NCBI GenBank assembly: GCA_914767885.1
Contig: CAJZBQ010000002.1
Location: 744,001-808,000 of the forward strand
Length of the DNA stretch: 64,000 nucleotides
Direction of reading: 5' to 3'
Source of the DNA: Blepharisma stoltei
Taxonomy: Eukaryota > Ciliophora > Heterotrichea > Heterotrichida > Blepharismidae
The position numbers and the translations under genes were made by a program. Under the pieces are notes generated by a model. The model had not been told where the DNA came from. It made no database searches and worked only from the letters and a program-made list of their open reading frames with translations. Shown piece after piece: positions 50,144 to 62,416 of this stretch (position 1 is its first letter; each line of letters opens with the position of its first letter).

Positions 50144-53123
50144 TTAGCGCTTAAGTAAGTCGGTGGGCCTTTTTGCATATTTTTCAGAAACATGCATGCT
50201 TTTACGCTTGTCAATAACTTCTTGGAAGCTTGGGGAGTGCTCGTAAACTTGATAAGAATTGGTAGCTCTTCTGGCTCGGCCTTTTTCTTCCCATATCTGC
50301 TGGTTTTCTTTTAGCTGGTTAAGGCAATTTTTATTTAGAATGTCTGACCGTAGGTGCCCACATCATACCTCGAATAGAGGTATACAGATATTTTTTAAAA
50401 ACCCAGCTTGACTCTTGGCTATATCAGCATGCTCTCTATCACAATACATAGAAACTGGCTGTTTTCTGCTTTTTTCTATATCTCCTTGATTGTAAAACTC
50501 TTCACATACAAATTTTGTCCATTTTTCATGCAATTCTGGAACCTTTGCTGAGTGTCCTATATCAGCACATTTCAGTCCCATCGAAAAAATAAGGACTCTG
50601 TCATCAAAATTATCAAGGGTTAAATCAGACAAAACAAGGGCTCTGGTCCTGAATCTTCCTAAAATTTCAAAGTGTCTTGACATATCAGTTTCAAGGATCA
50701 TCTCAATGATGGATTTTCTTGCCTTTAGCCAATCTTCATTGGACAGTTTTTCAAATAAATTACAGTCTTTTTTCCCCATTATAACGCTTACACGCATATA
50801 GCATGGTTTCACGCCAGATCTATGCCTGCAATTTGTAAATCTAACAAGTCAGCTTCAGGCTTAAAAGCTGGTCTTTTCTTTAATATTTGCCAGCTTAGAG
50901 TTGACTTTTCAGACTCACCGTTGTAGTCAAAGAGCTAGCTCAAGAGCACGCTATATACGTGCAAGCGCGATAAACTAAATGTCCTAGAGCAATGCATGTT
51001 TTCAAGAACACTGTTATCATTGTATTGGATTGCGACCTCTTCACGGTTATTTACAAGGAATCTGTTTGTTAAGCCTGGATGGCCTACATCGTGACCTAAT
51101 GCAGCTATAATAGAAGTAAGCATATCAAGAGGTTCAAGCGAGGTTACATAATTGCTTTGGGTGAAAAAATAAAGCAAAGTATGCAAGACATCTGCGGCAT
51201 GGCAAGCATTATGATAAGGGTTATTTTTATAGCTTTTTTCTAGTGTCTGAAAATATGTATCAATTACTATATCAGAAATCCCATACACAGTTTTCAAGTC
51301 ATATTTCGTAAACAAGTATTTCGCGACTATAGAAATACTTTGCCCAGTTGCTCCATGGACAAACCATATATCAAAATTCCAGAGTTTGCCTACAGAAGAT
51401 AGCACACTTTCAAGCTCATCCACTCCATAAGTTTCAAATGGAAAAGCATAGACTTTATCGTTAACATCATTAATTGTAGTCCTCCTTTCATTTGTATGCT
51501 CTGACAGCCTTCTTGATGCATCCATATCCATGAAGTTTTCATTAATAAAAGCTCGGTCTTGATCATCAATATTTAAATTGTGCTCAATCCTGACTTCAGC
51601 CCAAAACGTCCCTCTTGCAATTTTCTTTTTAATGTTTTCCAGCTGTTTCTGTGCAGATTTTAGCTGATTTTTTACATCTTTGAACAGTATTACAGATGAT
51701 GCATATTTTATATTCTGCTTTATTTTATCGCAGGCTGAAACCAATAGCTCAGTTTCTGTTTTAATTTCTGCCTGATCGCTATTTTGGTTTTCTTTAAAAT
51801 ATGGCCTGGAGTTTTCTTCTTCTTTGGTTTTTCTCCAAAATAAGTTCCTCATCCTGTAGTCAGTTTGCTGGGCTTCTAGAGTTTGGAACATCAGATAAAT
51901 GACTATAATTGTAAACTCGGCTGCTACGGAATAGTCAGAAGCTGGGGAATAGCCTAAAGAAAGGCCTAAAAATAGAAGGGCAGATAGTGAACTAAGAATA
52001 AAAATGTAATAAAAACAGTCAAAAATGACTACTCGGAACATTGAAATAAAGCAGACAATTCCAATTGATGTGGGCAATTGATTGTGAGTGTATGAGGTTC
52101 CTGTTATTCCACATAAGATCCGATGGTCTCCCAATATAATATAGGCTAGAAATACTATGGCAAGTGTAAAAAACCAAATTCTATTATTGATAAGAAAATT
52201 TGAGCTTTTGCATAATGCGATAAGTATAAGTAAAGCAATTAGAGCTATAATTGAAAGTGAGACCAAGTGAAATAATAATTCCCCGTCCGTTTGATTTCCT
52301 TCTGAGTGTATAAGTAAGGCAAATACGGCCTGTGCTATTATATAAAGTGCTAAAAATAAGTAAAAAATTAGTAACTCCCCCCATCCTTGATCGAACGACT
52401 CGCCATCGTTCGATCAAGGATGGGGGTTAAAAAAACATTTTTTTGGAAAAAAAATTTATATATAAAATAAAATATATATATATAAATTTTTTTTTATTTA
52501 CTTTTAAATAAGAGGGTTAAGAGTATTTAATAATTATTTTTACAGCAAAAAATTGAATTAAATTTCATAAAAATACCAATTTTTTATATTTTAATTTATT
52601 AGTTACCCCTTTAAACTGTATAAATTTTAATTTGTTACTTATTAAATTAAAATTGTTTTTTTTTAAATTTTAAAAAAAATCTCTATTTTATTAGATTATT
52701 GAGTTTTTTAAGCCCATGTTGATGACTAAATTACTTTGAAGAGTTGATTCCGAAGCTTTCTATCGTCTCAAAGTCTCTGAAAACAATTTCATTAGGTAAA
52801 TCTTCCCAAGCTTTTGATAACTATTATATTTTTATATATATAAAAATTGTCATGATATGAAAATCGTTCGATCAAGGATGGGGGGGGAGTAAGTTATTTC
52901 TGAACTCTTGGGACAGTTTTCTAGGATTTTCTCCTAAGCAGTATAATGCTTGGAGGTATTTTTTATTTAAACCTTTTTCATTAAACGAAAGAAGGTTCGG
53001 ACTTAACGGGATTGCTGAGTTTTCGTGCTGTCCGTGATCAAGAATGGCATAAATCCCTGATTTGCTTTGTTTTGAAATACCTTGTTCTGCGACGTTAAGT
53101 TCCAGGCTCTTCGAGTTTAACAT
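50144..53123 (-). CDS. class I cyclic-nucleotide phosphodiesterase with membrane domain, 768 aa
   Basis: A soluble N-terminus (about 85 residues) precedes six hydrophobic segments (LIFYLFLALYIIAQAVFALL, SLSIIALIALLILIALC, WFFTLAIVFLAYIIL and more) and a coiled-coil linker. The HD-type PDE domain follows: YHNACHAADVLHTLLYF, IAALGHDVGHPGLTNRFL, NDNSVLENMHC, MILETDMSRHFE, LKCADIGHSAK and FYNQGD. All metal-binding His/Asp are present, so it should hydrolyse cAMP or cGMP at a membrane. Two IESs (518 bp before the first helix; 155 bp after RLHVY) must be removed. Confidence 0.88.
50799..50953. mobile_element. IES, 155 bp
   Basis: Ends TATAGCATGGTTTCACG and inverted TATAGCGTGCTCTTGAG. Leaving three TAs gives LHVYMRVSVIM, in frame, within the PDE catalytic domain. 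Confidence 0.85.
52372..52889. mobile_element. IES, 518 bp, foldback subfamily with CATCCTTGATCGAACGA ends
   Basis: The left end is itself a hairpin, CCATCCTTGATCGAACGA against TCGTTCGATCAAGGATGG, followed by an AT-rich body; the right end repeats the inverse arm with a G8 run. Retained TA 52890-52891; it joins FRNN to LLIFYLF. Confidence 0.9.
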
Positions 53124-53452
53124 ATGTTTATATTATGAAAAAAATTACGATTTTTAAGAGAAAATTAGATTATTTGGTTTCTTGTCTGGCTATTAAATTT
53201 TCCATCAGAATTTCCATTATCTTCTATCCTATGGAGTAATAAATTTGATAATAAATTAAGAGTTAATACAAATACATGGCTCTATAATTTATAGGCCTTA
53301 GAAATTCAATACTGCGAAAAGAGAGCAAAGCCAGTCAAATATCAAATTTTTTCAAATTTATAGTTGAAAAACCCAAGTAGAAAGAGCTATATTTAATATA
53401 ATTATGGATTTAAATTCACCTTATAATGAAACTCTTGGCTTTTATAAGCAAT
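53124..53452. other. intergenic spacer
   Basis: A 329-bp AT-rich spacer between two minus-strand genes; no repeat or open frame seen. Confidence 0.5.
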
Positions 53453-55342
53453 TTATGCTGATAATAGGGAAACTTCAAGTAAATTTGAATACCCTGCGAT
53501 TTGTTTGGTTTTTACTTCACTAATTACTTTTGTGCCACATAGCATCCCTCCAGTGACGATTAAAAAATAGGTTTTCAATAAATCCTCATTATGCCCAGCT
53601 TTATAATGTGGCCTGCTTTGGGTAATTTTCCTTATTTCTTCTGCAGTCGGAGGATAATATTTAAAAATCAGTTCTTGATTTAAACAGTTTGTATGGACAC
53701 AACTGATATTTTTAATTGTACTTAAATCAGCAAGCGTATAACTCCCCCCCCCCCTCCGTGAGCGAACAAAACCATTAGAAAAATCGCCATTTTTTGACCA
53801 AAAACCCACCCTCCGTGAGTGAACAAAAATTTTTTTAATAGAAAAAATTTTAATGGAAAAAAATTTTGATATATAAGTGATAATTAGTATAATGAAATCT
53901 AGAGCTAATTCTGTTTAATTTTAAACAAATTGCGTTTTAAAACATAAATTTTGCAAATTAAATTAATATTTGCTTCCCAATTTTTGCAAATTAGGATTTT
54001 TTTAAATTTCGAAAAAAATATTTTTTATAAAATTTATATATAAATTTTTTTTTAAAAAAAAAAATTAACCCCCCTCCGTGAGCGAACAAAAAAATTTTGT
54101 TCGCTCACGGGGGGGGGGGGGGGAGTAAGGGGTTTCTAAAACCTGTTTAATTATATCAATAACACTATACAAGCCAATCAAAGGCTGCAAATCAATATGA
54201 GGCAAACAAATGGTCAACGGTGTAAATGGGTGCTCTTTTGTAGGTATTGGTGCATGCGTAATATAGATTGATGGATTTATACATCCTGAGTATTCAAGAA
54301 TATTATAAGGAAAAGGCATTTCACAAGGGCTTAGCAGTAATGGACAAATAACTATTACTTTTTTGGCTTTATCTCCAGAGATTCCAAAATCATTGAACAC
54401 TTGTCCGTAGTCTATATATCAGTCGTTATTTTTATTTACAAAGTTTTGCTTGATGTCTTTTCCTGTCTCTACAAGTTTATATGCTGCTGTTATATAAACA
54501 GCTTTTGTACACATTATAGTCAGAATATTAACAATTTCATTGAGCTTTAATTTTGAAACTAAAACAATTTGATAGTTTGTTTGTAATTCTCTTAAGGAAT
54601 TCGCAAAATCTGAGCGGACTTTTAAATTCATCGTGTTTTCGTTTTGATAAGAAGACGTTAAAACTCCTTCAATTGATATTATTAAAATTGCGTTGTTTTC
54701 CGTTATTTTACGTGGTTTAAATAAAATACGATGCAGATAGCCTAACTGAGAAAAAATTTCTTTTGATGACAATAAGTGATTTCTTTGAAGGCTGCTAAAC
54801 AATTTCGCTTTTTTACTATGAAAATTACTTGATCTGCATGAAGTCTCTGGGGTTTTATATTGAAAAATCGGGTATAATAGTGAGCTATTTGCACTCTCCT
54901 GGGTTGGCTTTGATATATCAAGGAAATTCGTGACTGTATTCAATCTATTCAGTTTTTGTACATTTTTCACTATAGGTTTTAGCACTGTTTTTGTGTTCAT
55001 TCTTCTTATTTTCATTTTTTCAATCCCTGTGCCTTGCAGCGATATTTCAGAAAATGAGGGCTGCATGATATTCCCAGCTAAATTATTTGCTTCAATTTTT
55101 TCCCTTATTACCCTTGCACGTGTTTTTTCTTCTAGATTCTGCGCAAAAGAAGCATTTACGGATGGAAGGACGTCGTAGCTTTTATGAAAAGTCCCATTCA
55201 TTCAGATGCTATTAAAGATATGTGGGTCGACTTGAGTGATTTTTCAATTTCCTCTTTTTTTTTCTTGGTTACTCTTCTTGTAATTCACGTTGTTAAAACT
55301 TGTTGAAAGATTTTTCTGGGAGCAGCTTCGCAATTTGCTCAT
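53453..55342 (-). CDS. HAD/FCP1-like protein with degenerate active site, 500 aa
   Basis: The centre resembles an FCP1/NLI-type HAD fold: ENNAILIISIEGVLTSS takes the place of TLVLDLDETL, followed by VRSDFANSLRELQTNYQIVL and, later, AKKVIVICPLLLSP. Both catalytic Asp are replaced (Ser and Glu), so phosphatase activity is unlikely. The N-terminus is basic and disordered. I moved the start up to the Met of MSKLRSCSQKN because the frame stays open through two UGA Trp and reads as coding. A 387-bp IES between LETP and YTLADLS must be removed. Confidence 0.65.
53739..54125. mobile_element. IES, 387 bp, well-preserved foldback family copy
   Basis: Left TAACTCC, a C10+ run and CTCCGTGAGCGAACAAAACC, with an inner CCCTCCGTGAGTGAACAAAA; right hairpin CTCCGTGAGCGAACAAA against TTTGTTCGCTCACGG, then a long G run and GGAGTAA. 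Nearly identical in sequence to the copy at 62482. Confidence 0.93.
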
Positions 55343-55500
55343 CGAAGATATACAATTTTTGTTTTAAATACTGAATAAATAATAGATTCAGGAGAATAAT
55401 TTATTATTAATTCTGCATATCATTGAAAATCAACTGGGATTCTAGACATAAGTCTTTTGTGATTGGGTTTTATTATAAGCAATTTAATTTATCATATTTT

Positions 55501-57651
55501 ATGATTGAAGAACACACTTGAATTGGATACTCAGCAGTTGCAGCAAGCACTGAAGCTCATGGGACATCAATTTCTGAGCTAGCTAACTCTGACGATTGCA
55601 AGCCTAGCTCATGGGAATGTGGAAGATTTGCAAATTTTCCTCAAGAAGTTATCATAAGACTTGATAATCGTGTACAATTGTCATATATAGTGATCGCGTC
55701 AAAACCTGAAAGAAATATCCCTGAGGTAGAAATTCACGTTGGGGATGGTCTTTATGGGTCATTTGTAGACGCTGAATATCATTTAGCTGGAAAATGCGAA
55801 AATATAACTCACCAATTAAAACAAATCCCAATCAGAGGGATTGGAAGCTTCTTGAAATTTATTTTTACTAAAAAACCTAGGCCTACCCCAAATAACCCAA
55901 ATGGCCAAATTGGGTTAGGTACTATAAAGATATGGGCAAGACCTTTGAATTATGCATCAGATATCAATGAAATAAATCCTGTCAAAACTCATAGCGACGA
56001 CGTCGACAAAATCCTTATGTCAATGGGCGTCCCATTAGAGCTTTTATTGTGATCAAAAGAAGACCAAAACTCATATCGTTATGCACCAATTGATGAAGAC
56101 TCACGAGAAACCATTTTAGAACTCGACCAACGCCGTAACCAAGCTTATGAAGAAGAAGACTATGGAGCCTTAAAGCAGCTCACAAAGGACATCAAAAGGG
56201 TCTTTGACATCGGAACTCAAATTTTGCAATTAAAAAGAGAGCTAAGTGTTGCAATCGCTAAAGAAGATTTCGATGCAGCCTTAGAGCTTAGAGACAGAAT
56301 ACGTGAGCTCGAAAAAGATAGAGACTCAATTGACGCTATGTATGAGACCAAACGCTATCAAAGAATGATTTTAATGGGAAAAGCATCAGATGCACATATG
56401 GCAATGGTCAATAAGCTGCTAGAAGAAGAAAGGCTAAGAGCGGAGCTACTAAGACGGCAAAGAGAAGAAGAAGCTGAAAGACATAGGCTTTATTTAGAAG
56501 AATTAGAAAGAAAAAGAAGACTCGACGAAATGAGGATGAATAAAAAAGAAGTCCCATCACCGCCACCTGCTAAAAAGCCGCAGAAAAGGGAACAAATTGT
56601 GGTAGAAGAAGAGCCGTATGGATATAATGAAGGAGATATTGATTTAGAGCCTTATTTAAGACCAAGGCTAAATGAAGCTGGAGGAAATGTGAGGGTCGCT
56701 GATATTGAAATTTTGAAAAGAGCAGATGTCAGGAAAATTTTGAGGGTTGTAGGAGTAAGGCTTTGGAGTGCACTGTATAGTGATAACTGGAGGCATAGAG
56801 AAGCTGCTATCAGAGCGTTTTTAGAGTTTTTAGAGTCCCCATTACTTCCAAAATACCAGCAAGACACCCGTGCGCTATTCAGGGCTGCTATTGATACTGC
56901 AATGATTGCCTCTGATGACCGCGTCATGCCAATTTATCTATACGGCCTCAAAGTCCTTATAACAGCCATGTCTTCCCCCATTGGTGACACCAAAGTGACT
57001 GCAAAAATGATAAACGATGGAATGCGCATCTTTATCCCTATTTTATTAGGAAAAGTTTCAGAGCTAAACTACCGCGCCCGTGACATTTCAATGCATACAC
57101 TAATAGAGCTATTCAGACATCCTAACATAAAGCATGGCCCACTGATAGACTATATTATGTCAATTACTAACCCAACAGAAGGCCCAGTAGAAAAGCAGCA
57201 ATGGAGAATCATTTTAGCCAGGCTTGAAATTTTATTGCACGTTATACAAGAATTAGGGGTTAAAAATGATGAGTGGAGCTGAAAAGACGTCTTCCATAAG
57301 CTCTTAGTACCACTATTAGGGCATGCGAATTCTGATGTAAGACAAACTTGTGTAGAAATAATCGTTGCATTGTATCAAAAAATAGGGATGGAGCTGAGGC
57401 TAGAAGTTGATGCTTTGGGGAGGAATATTAAACCTCAGCTGAGTCAGATCATTTATAAGAAAATGCTGGAGATTGATCAAAGCCAAGGAGAAAAACCAAA
57501 TATGGATGTGATTGAAGAAACACATGAATGGGCTGAACAGACACCGCCTGGGACTGGAAAAGGGAAAATTAGCTGGAATAAGCTTAAAGATATGATTACT
57601 AATTTGGCTGAAGAAGAAGCACAGAAGAAAAAGAAAAAAGAAGGGAATTAA
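55501..57651 (+). CDS. CEP104: centrosomal/ciliary tip protein CEP104, 716 aa
   Basis: The N-terminal beta-sandwich (TWIGYSAVAASTEAHGTSIS, KPSSWECGRFANFPQEVIIR) is the CEP104 discoidin-like domain. Next come a UVR-like and coiled-coil stretch (VAIAKEDFDAALELRDRI) and a TOG array of HEAT helices (LWSALYSDNWRHREAAIRAF, IYLYGLKVLITAM, DVRQTCVEIIVALYQKIG). CEP104 tracks ciliary microtubule plus ends and binds tubulin through its TOG. It is shorter than human CEP104 (about 925 aa); no C-terminal zinc-finger part is seen. No intron or IES. Confidence 0.9.
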
Positions 57652-57698
57652 TTGTAATGTTGATAAACTATTGAAAATTGCTGAAAAATAATCATAAA

Positions 57699-57959
57699 AT
57701 GGTGAAAGTGCTGTATTTCGGTAGGGTTAGGGAAGATCTCGGGATTTCAGAAGAAAGCTATGAATTTAGTGGAAATTTGAATTTATTACTAGAGTTAATT
57801 AAAGAAAGGCATCAGAATATGCAGAATTTGATTGAAGGGGTGCTTGGCTCCAATAGTGACATTGCAATTGCTAAAAACTTGGAATATTTAACTACTCTTT
57901 CAAGTGAGATTTCAAATGAAGATGAAATTGCTTTTATTCCTCCTATTAGTGGTGGATAA
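57699..57959 (+). CDS. molybdopterin synthase small subunit (MoaD/MOCS2A-like), 86 aa
   Basis: A ubiquitin-fold sulfur carrier: KVLYFGRVREDLGISEESYE at the front and EIAFIPPISGG at the end, with the C-terminal Gly-Gly that becomes a thiocarboxylate in molybdenum-cofactor synthesis. Length is typical. ThiS or Urm1 relatives are alternatives, but PPISGG and spacing fit MoaD best. It starts 47 bp after CEP104. Confidence 0.85.
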   Translation: MVKVLYFGRVREDLGISEESYEFSGNLNLLLELIKERHQNMQNLIEGVLGSNSDIAIAKNLEYLTTLSSEISNEDEIAFIPPISGG

Positions 57960-58137
57960 TCTATTTAAAATGTTTTTCGTCCTCTAAAATTAAAAATATC
58001 CTCAATTTTTGCTATAATAAAAGTATAAAATAATTTTAAGTGCCACAACAAACGTTCTTCCTAAAAAAGTTTTTCCAAATAATACATAGTATCTTAGAAC
58101 TTAATAAAATGAATATGTGTGTGCTTATAATCTAAAT

Positions 58138-58614
58138 ATGGAAGAGCACGGCAGGCATTTTTATTATCGCTATTACACACAATGCTTTGTCTTCATAAAG
58201 AAGATCTCTTACTATAGATATGACCAAAAATTGCCTGAAGCTGAGAGATATGCACTGAGATTTATGGACGAATATATGAGGGACAAATCATATTTAGGAG
58301 GGGTTATTGGTGGAATTTGTGGATCAGCTATCTTGGCAGCTGTATTTTCATTTGGTTTGAAGCCTGATACGAGCATGAGGGTATTTATTCTCAAGAGTTT
58401 AATCTGTGTTTACGGCTTTTATAATTTCAAAACCTTTACGAATTGGGGAAGTCATTTTTCAATGATGATGTCTATGCCCAGGGTCTTCGAAATTCTAGAC
58501 ACTTTTCCAGTCGAAAACAGCTTTATAAGAACTGAAACAAAAAAATTCTTTGAAGAACTGAAAAAAGAAGAAAACAAAATCCAAGAAAATAAAGAAGTTT
58601 CTAATAATAAATAA
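58138..58614 (+). CDS. two-TM membrane protein, 158 aa, unknown
   Basis: An aromatic, basic N-terminus (HFYYRYYTQCF) leads to two hydrophobic segments (GGVIGGICGSAILAAVFSFG and MRVFILKSLICVYGFYNF), then a charged C-terminal helix. It may be a small organelle-membrane protein; no family. The stop codon lies 2 bp from that of the convergent TTLL12 gene. Confidence 0.65.
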   Translation: MEEHGRHFYYRYYTQCFVFIKKISYYRYDQKLPEAERYALRFMDEYMRDKSYLGGVIGGICGSAILAAVFSFGLKPDTSMRVFILKSLICVYGFYNFKTFTNWGSHFSMMMSMPRVFEILDTFPVENSFIRTETKKFFEELKKEENKIQENKEVSNNK

Positions 58615-58616
58615 GC

Positions 58617-60920
58617 TTATAATTCAATTACGCTTTTAGTTTCATCAAAGAATAAGCATGAAAAAATTTCATTGGCGAATTCTGGGAAATAAGTTACTGC
58701 ACGCTCACAGTCAGGACAGAAATTTACCTCAAGAATGTATGGCTGCTTGTTTTCGTCAAGCATCACGTCAAGGCCATAAATGGCACGAGATTTAGGGTTG
58801 TGCATCTGTGGGTGAGAGGTTGCAGCTATCGTGAAACATTCTTTAATTGCTTTATAGATTGAGTCCTGTACTGGTTGCCATGGGAGGCCATATTGCTGCT
58901 CATAGAGCTCTGCAAGCTCAGTGTCCATGATTTTCTTTAAATTGTGCCCTGAGTAGTTCATGACTGTAAAATGAGTTTCATATACGGAATCTTGAGAGTA
59001 TGTAAGAGTAAATGGATTATTTGAAGATCTCACCCAAAAGCGGTCATAAACATAAACTTTTAATGGGGAAATGCTCTTTAGCAAGACTATAAATCTCAGG
59101 TCAAACTTTTTCCCATTAATAAGTAATGGCCTGGTAAGGTATTTTTGGCAGATCTTAGGGCCAGTTTCCATAACTTTTATTATTGAATCCAAACTGTTTG
59201 TTATCCAAGTATCAAGGCTTCTGGACATGTTTATTGGCTTTAAGATCCAATGGTTGTCTTCGCCGTTGTCTTTTCTTTTTAAATATTCTCCCATTAAAGC
59301 TGGGAGCTCTTTATCAAGCTCAAATGTTAAAGGAAGCCAATTTACTTTGGCGTTTTGTTGGATTGTTTTTGCTAATTGGTTTTTCATCACTAAGCAGCCT
59401 TCATAAGGAAATTGATTTATAAATAGATCTGGCGAAAACGCATATTCTTTTTGACCTCCAATAAATAATTGTCCACGTATCCATAGGACATTTGCATCTT
59501 CTGGCTCACTGATTACAAACCTTGGGTCATTTAGTGACCTTTTAAAGAAATCAAGGTCTGTAGCGATTTTTAGAGGAATTTCAAAAACTTCAGCGCCACT
59601 GCTATTTTTTTCAGGCTCTACAGGTGAATTTGTCCCTAAGCATTTCAACCATTTATGATATTGAGTATCAATAGGTTCTCTTGGAATTTTGTACCATAAA
59701 TAAAGTCGGTAAGACCTAAACTGTTCTTCACTAATCCCTGACAAGAAATTTCTTGTTACGATATCTCTTTCCAAAGCTGGAGTTATAGGCCACAACAGAG
59801 AATATGAAATTGGCTCACCTTGAGGAGGAATATATAAGAAAGGAGCTAAAGCAAAGTTAGGCATATCACTATGAGAAATCGAGCACCCAAATTCATCAAG
59901 AATATACCACACTGAAGTTTCATCATATTGAGAAGATGTGGCCAATCTGTAAGTGCCAAAGAATTTCCATAGTTTTTCTATCACTAAATCTACTGGGCTA
60001 GGCTTGTATTTGACTGTATCATTTCCGTTTAAATATTTAAGATTCGGAAAATCGTCTAAAGTGTTTCATATTAATTCTTCATAATTTTTATCAATTTTCA
60101 AAATTTTGAATTTGTTTATCGCTGCTAGCCATTCATTAGTGATTACATTCCCTGTCATATCAATAGAAAAAGCGTTCGGTATCTGTTTAAGAATTTCTGG
60201 GTCAATTCTGTTGATTTGTCTATCAGAAAAATCTATGTGGGTAACAGCAGTTAAATCCAGGGTATTCCCTAAATATTTTAAAGCCCACGTCCCAGCATTT
60301 TTGGTCAATTTCGAGTTCAGGATCTCTATATTTTTATAGTTATTTTCAATAAATTCAAACAGCTCTGACTCGTTCTCGCTGATTGGATTTTCATTAAGCC
60401 ACAAAGCTTTTAAGCCACTTAAAACATTCTCAAATTGGCTGAACTCGGCGAAATTATTTCCCCACAAACTCAGCATTAAAATTCCCGGCATTATTGTAGG
60501 TATTTCGTCTATGCCTTGATTTTCGATATCCATCGAGTACGTCTGAAAGACTCCTGGCTTTTTTTCTTCCTGAATCCCAGGAATTTCCATCTTTTCTGGA
60601 ATAATTCTTGCAATTCCTTCAAGTCTTTCCCATAGCCTTTCATTATTGCTTATTGTGGCTCTCATATCAGCCAATCTTGTGCTCCATGCATGATCTATCA
60701 GAAAAACATTAGAAAAAGGATGCAAATCGCGTATAAGCATTACTTCTTGGCCTGTAATTTCGTCATACTCATTCGCTTTTTGCATGATTTTGAAGAAATC
60801 CCCGGTGTCAAAAATTTCACTTGTAAGTTTTTGATACAAAAGCGGGAAAATTTCTTCAGGGAAATTCATCCCAAATAGCTGAATTCTATGTTTTTCTAAA
60901 AAATCAGCAAGCCCTGCCAT
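58617..60920 (-). CDS. TTLL12: tubulin-tyrosine-ligase-like protein 12 (TTLL12), 767 aa
   Basis: The N-terminal half is the TTLL12-specific part with leucine-rich segments (LMLSLWGNNFAEF, LKALWLNENPIS, HIDFSDRQINRI). The C-terminal TTL ATP-grasp domain has NHWILKPINMSRS, QKYLTRPLLINGKKFDLRFIV, YVYDRFWVRSSNN and PYILEVNFCPDCER. TTLL12 affects tubulin tyrosination and histone methylation marks in animals, and its ligase activity is debated. One UGA Trp joins the two halves at 60066. No intron or IES across 2.3 kb. Confidence 0.92.
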
Positions 60921-61013
60921 TTTAATAATAAAAATTCTGGCATTAGAGTGAGCCTTAACGATTTTATAAAATTAAAATGAGAACAATAATTAAGAGGGAA
61001 GTCTTCTATTAGA

Positions 61014-61545
61014 CTATAACTTTCTTTCTCTTTGTAACTCAAGGAGTGGCTCAAAGTACTTTGTGTCCTTTAGGAAATGTGCAAATGTATAGGCTAAAAG
61101 GAGATCATAAGTGATGAAAAAAGTCCAGAACCTAAAGTTTTGTTGGTATGGGTAAGTCCTGTAAGGAATATTCATATAGAAATTTGCTTTATATTGCCCT
61201 TTAGCTTATTAAGTATAGTAGACGTTGGATGGTTTGATTTAGATTGGTCAATAATATATGGTAGATTAATATAAAGCTTTTCTTGGCTGGGGATTTGTTT
61301 GTTAGCCAAGTAGCCACTGGAATGGCGAGAATTGATCCTAATAAGAACTTTGACCAGTAATTAAAACGATATTTAGTTACACGGTCATCATAATCTTGCA
61401 AGTAGCGTCTTGATGGGTCAGGGGCATAATTTCGATGGCGAAAGCGGCGATTTCTGAGCTCCCACTCCAGGTCGTCAAGGTATTTGAGCTCTTGTTCACG
61501 AGTTGGAACTGGAGGTATATAGTCTGAAGATTGGTTTTCAGCCAT
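61014..61545 (-). CDS. small two-TM protein, 149 aa, split by an IES
   Basis: MAENQSSDYIPPVPTREQEL opens a charged N-terminus rich in Arg (ELRNRRFRHRNYAPDPSRRY). Two membrane segments follow, FLLGSILAIPVATWL and FWTFFITYDLLLAYTFAHF. The second exists only after removal of an 82-bp IES between KKSF and KANFYMNIPYR. Size and layout recall mitochondrial respiratory-chain accessory subunits (inference); family not identified. Confidence 0.7.
61192..61273. mobile_element. IES, 82 bp
   Basis: TATATTAATC at one end against TATATTGCCC at the other, both next to an AAGC/GCTT flank. Leaving one TA gives KKSFKANFYM; the retained form ends at TAA within the segment. Confidence 0.8.
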
Positions 61546-61608
61546 TATTTATAAGAAAATTAAGGTAAATGTTCAGGATTTAAATTAGCTGGCTTTTAAT
61601 TATTTCTT

Positions 61609-61925
61609 TAACTCCTCTCCGTGAGCGAACAAACCATTAGAAAAATACCTATTTTTTGCCCAAAATTTTGTTAATAGAAAAAAAATATTTATGGGAAAAA
61701 ATGATATATAAGTGATAATTAGTATAATTAATCTCTAGCTAGCTCGGCTTAATTTTAAACAAATTGCATTTTAAAACAAATTAAATTAATTTTTACTTCT
61801 CTTTTTACAAATGCAATTTTTGTAAATTTTGAAAAAAAAATTGTATATAAAATAAATTTTTTAAAAAAGAAATTAATCCCTCCGTGAGCGAATAAGATTT
61901 TTTTCGCTCACGGAGGGGGAGCAAG
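61609..61925. mobile_element. foldback family copy with a damaged right boundary
   Basis: Left TAACTCCTCTCCGTGAGCGA, then the family body; right hairpin CCCTCCGTGAGCGAATAAG against TTTCGCTCACGGAGG. The right terminus reads GGGGAGCAAG where active-looking copies have GGGAGTAAG, so the boundary TA is missing. Intergenic. Confidence 0.8.
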
Positions 61926-62416
61926 TTTTTTTTATTATTTCATTCCAAGCGATTGCGATATTTATATAAAGCAGAAATCTTTTGGAGATTTTCATAATAT
62001 AAGGAAATTAGCTAATTAATATTTCTAATCATTTATGCAATAAGAAACCCTAAAAGCTTATTTGAAAAATTCAAATAAATTATTAGTTTAATTTTCACCT
62101 AGTAATTTGGATAAAATGATGTCACAAATATGTTAGGGAAAATTAATTTTTTATCCGAATTTAGATTGAATAATTTTATACCAGGCTATTTCTAGATAAA
62201 GCTAAGCTAATAGACATTAATGCTCATTTCTAAAACTTTCTAATTTATTTTAGATGTAAAAAGCTATTCCATATCTATTTTAATATAACTGTCGTAATAA
62301 AGAGTATCTGCTTTTAATGATAAGCTGATTTATTTTAGGATTGATAATGCTGCATAAAAGAAATCTTGAAAAAAGAAAAACAACAACCCTAGAATACTAA
62401 ACTCAAAATAAGTAAT
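61926..62416. other. intergenic spacer
   Basis: About 490 bp of AT-rich DNA between a foldback element and the helicase stop codon; no further repeat or frame seen. Confidence 0.5.
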
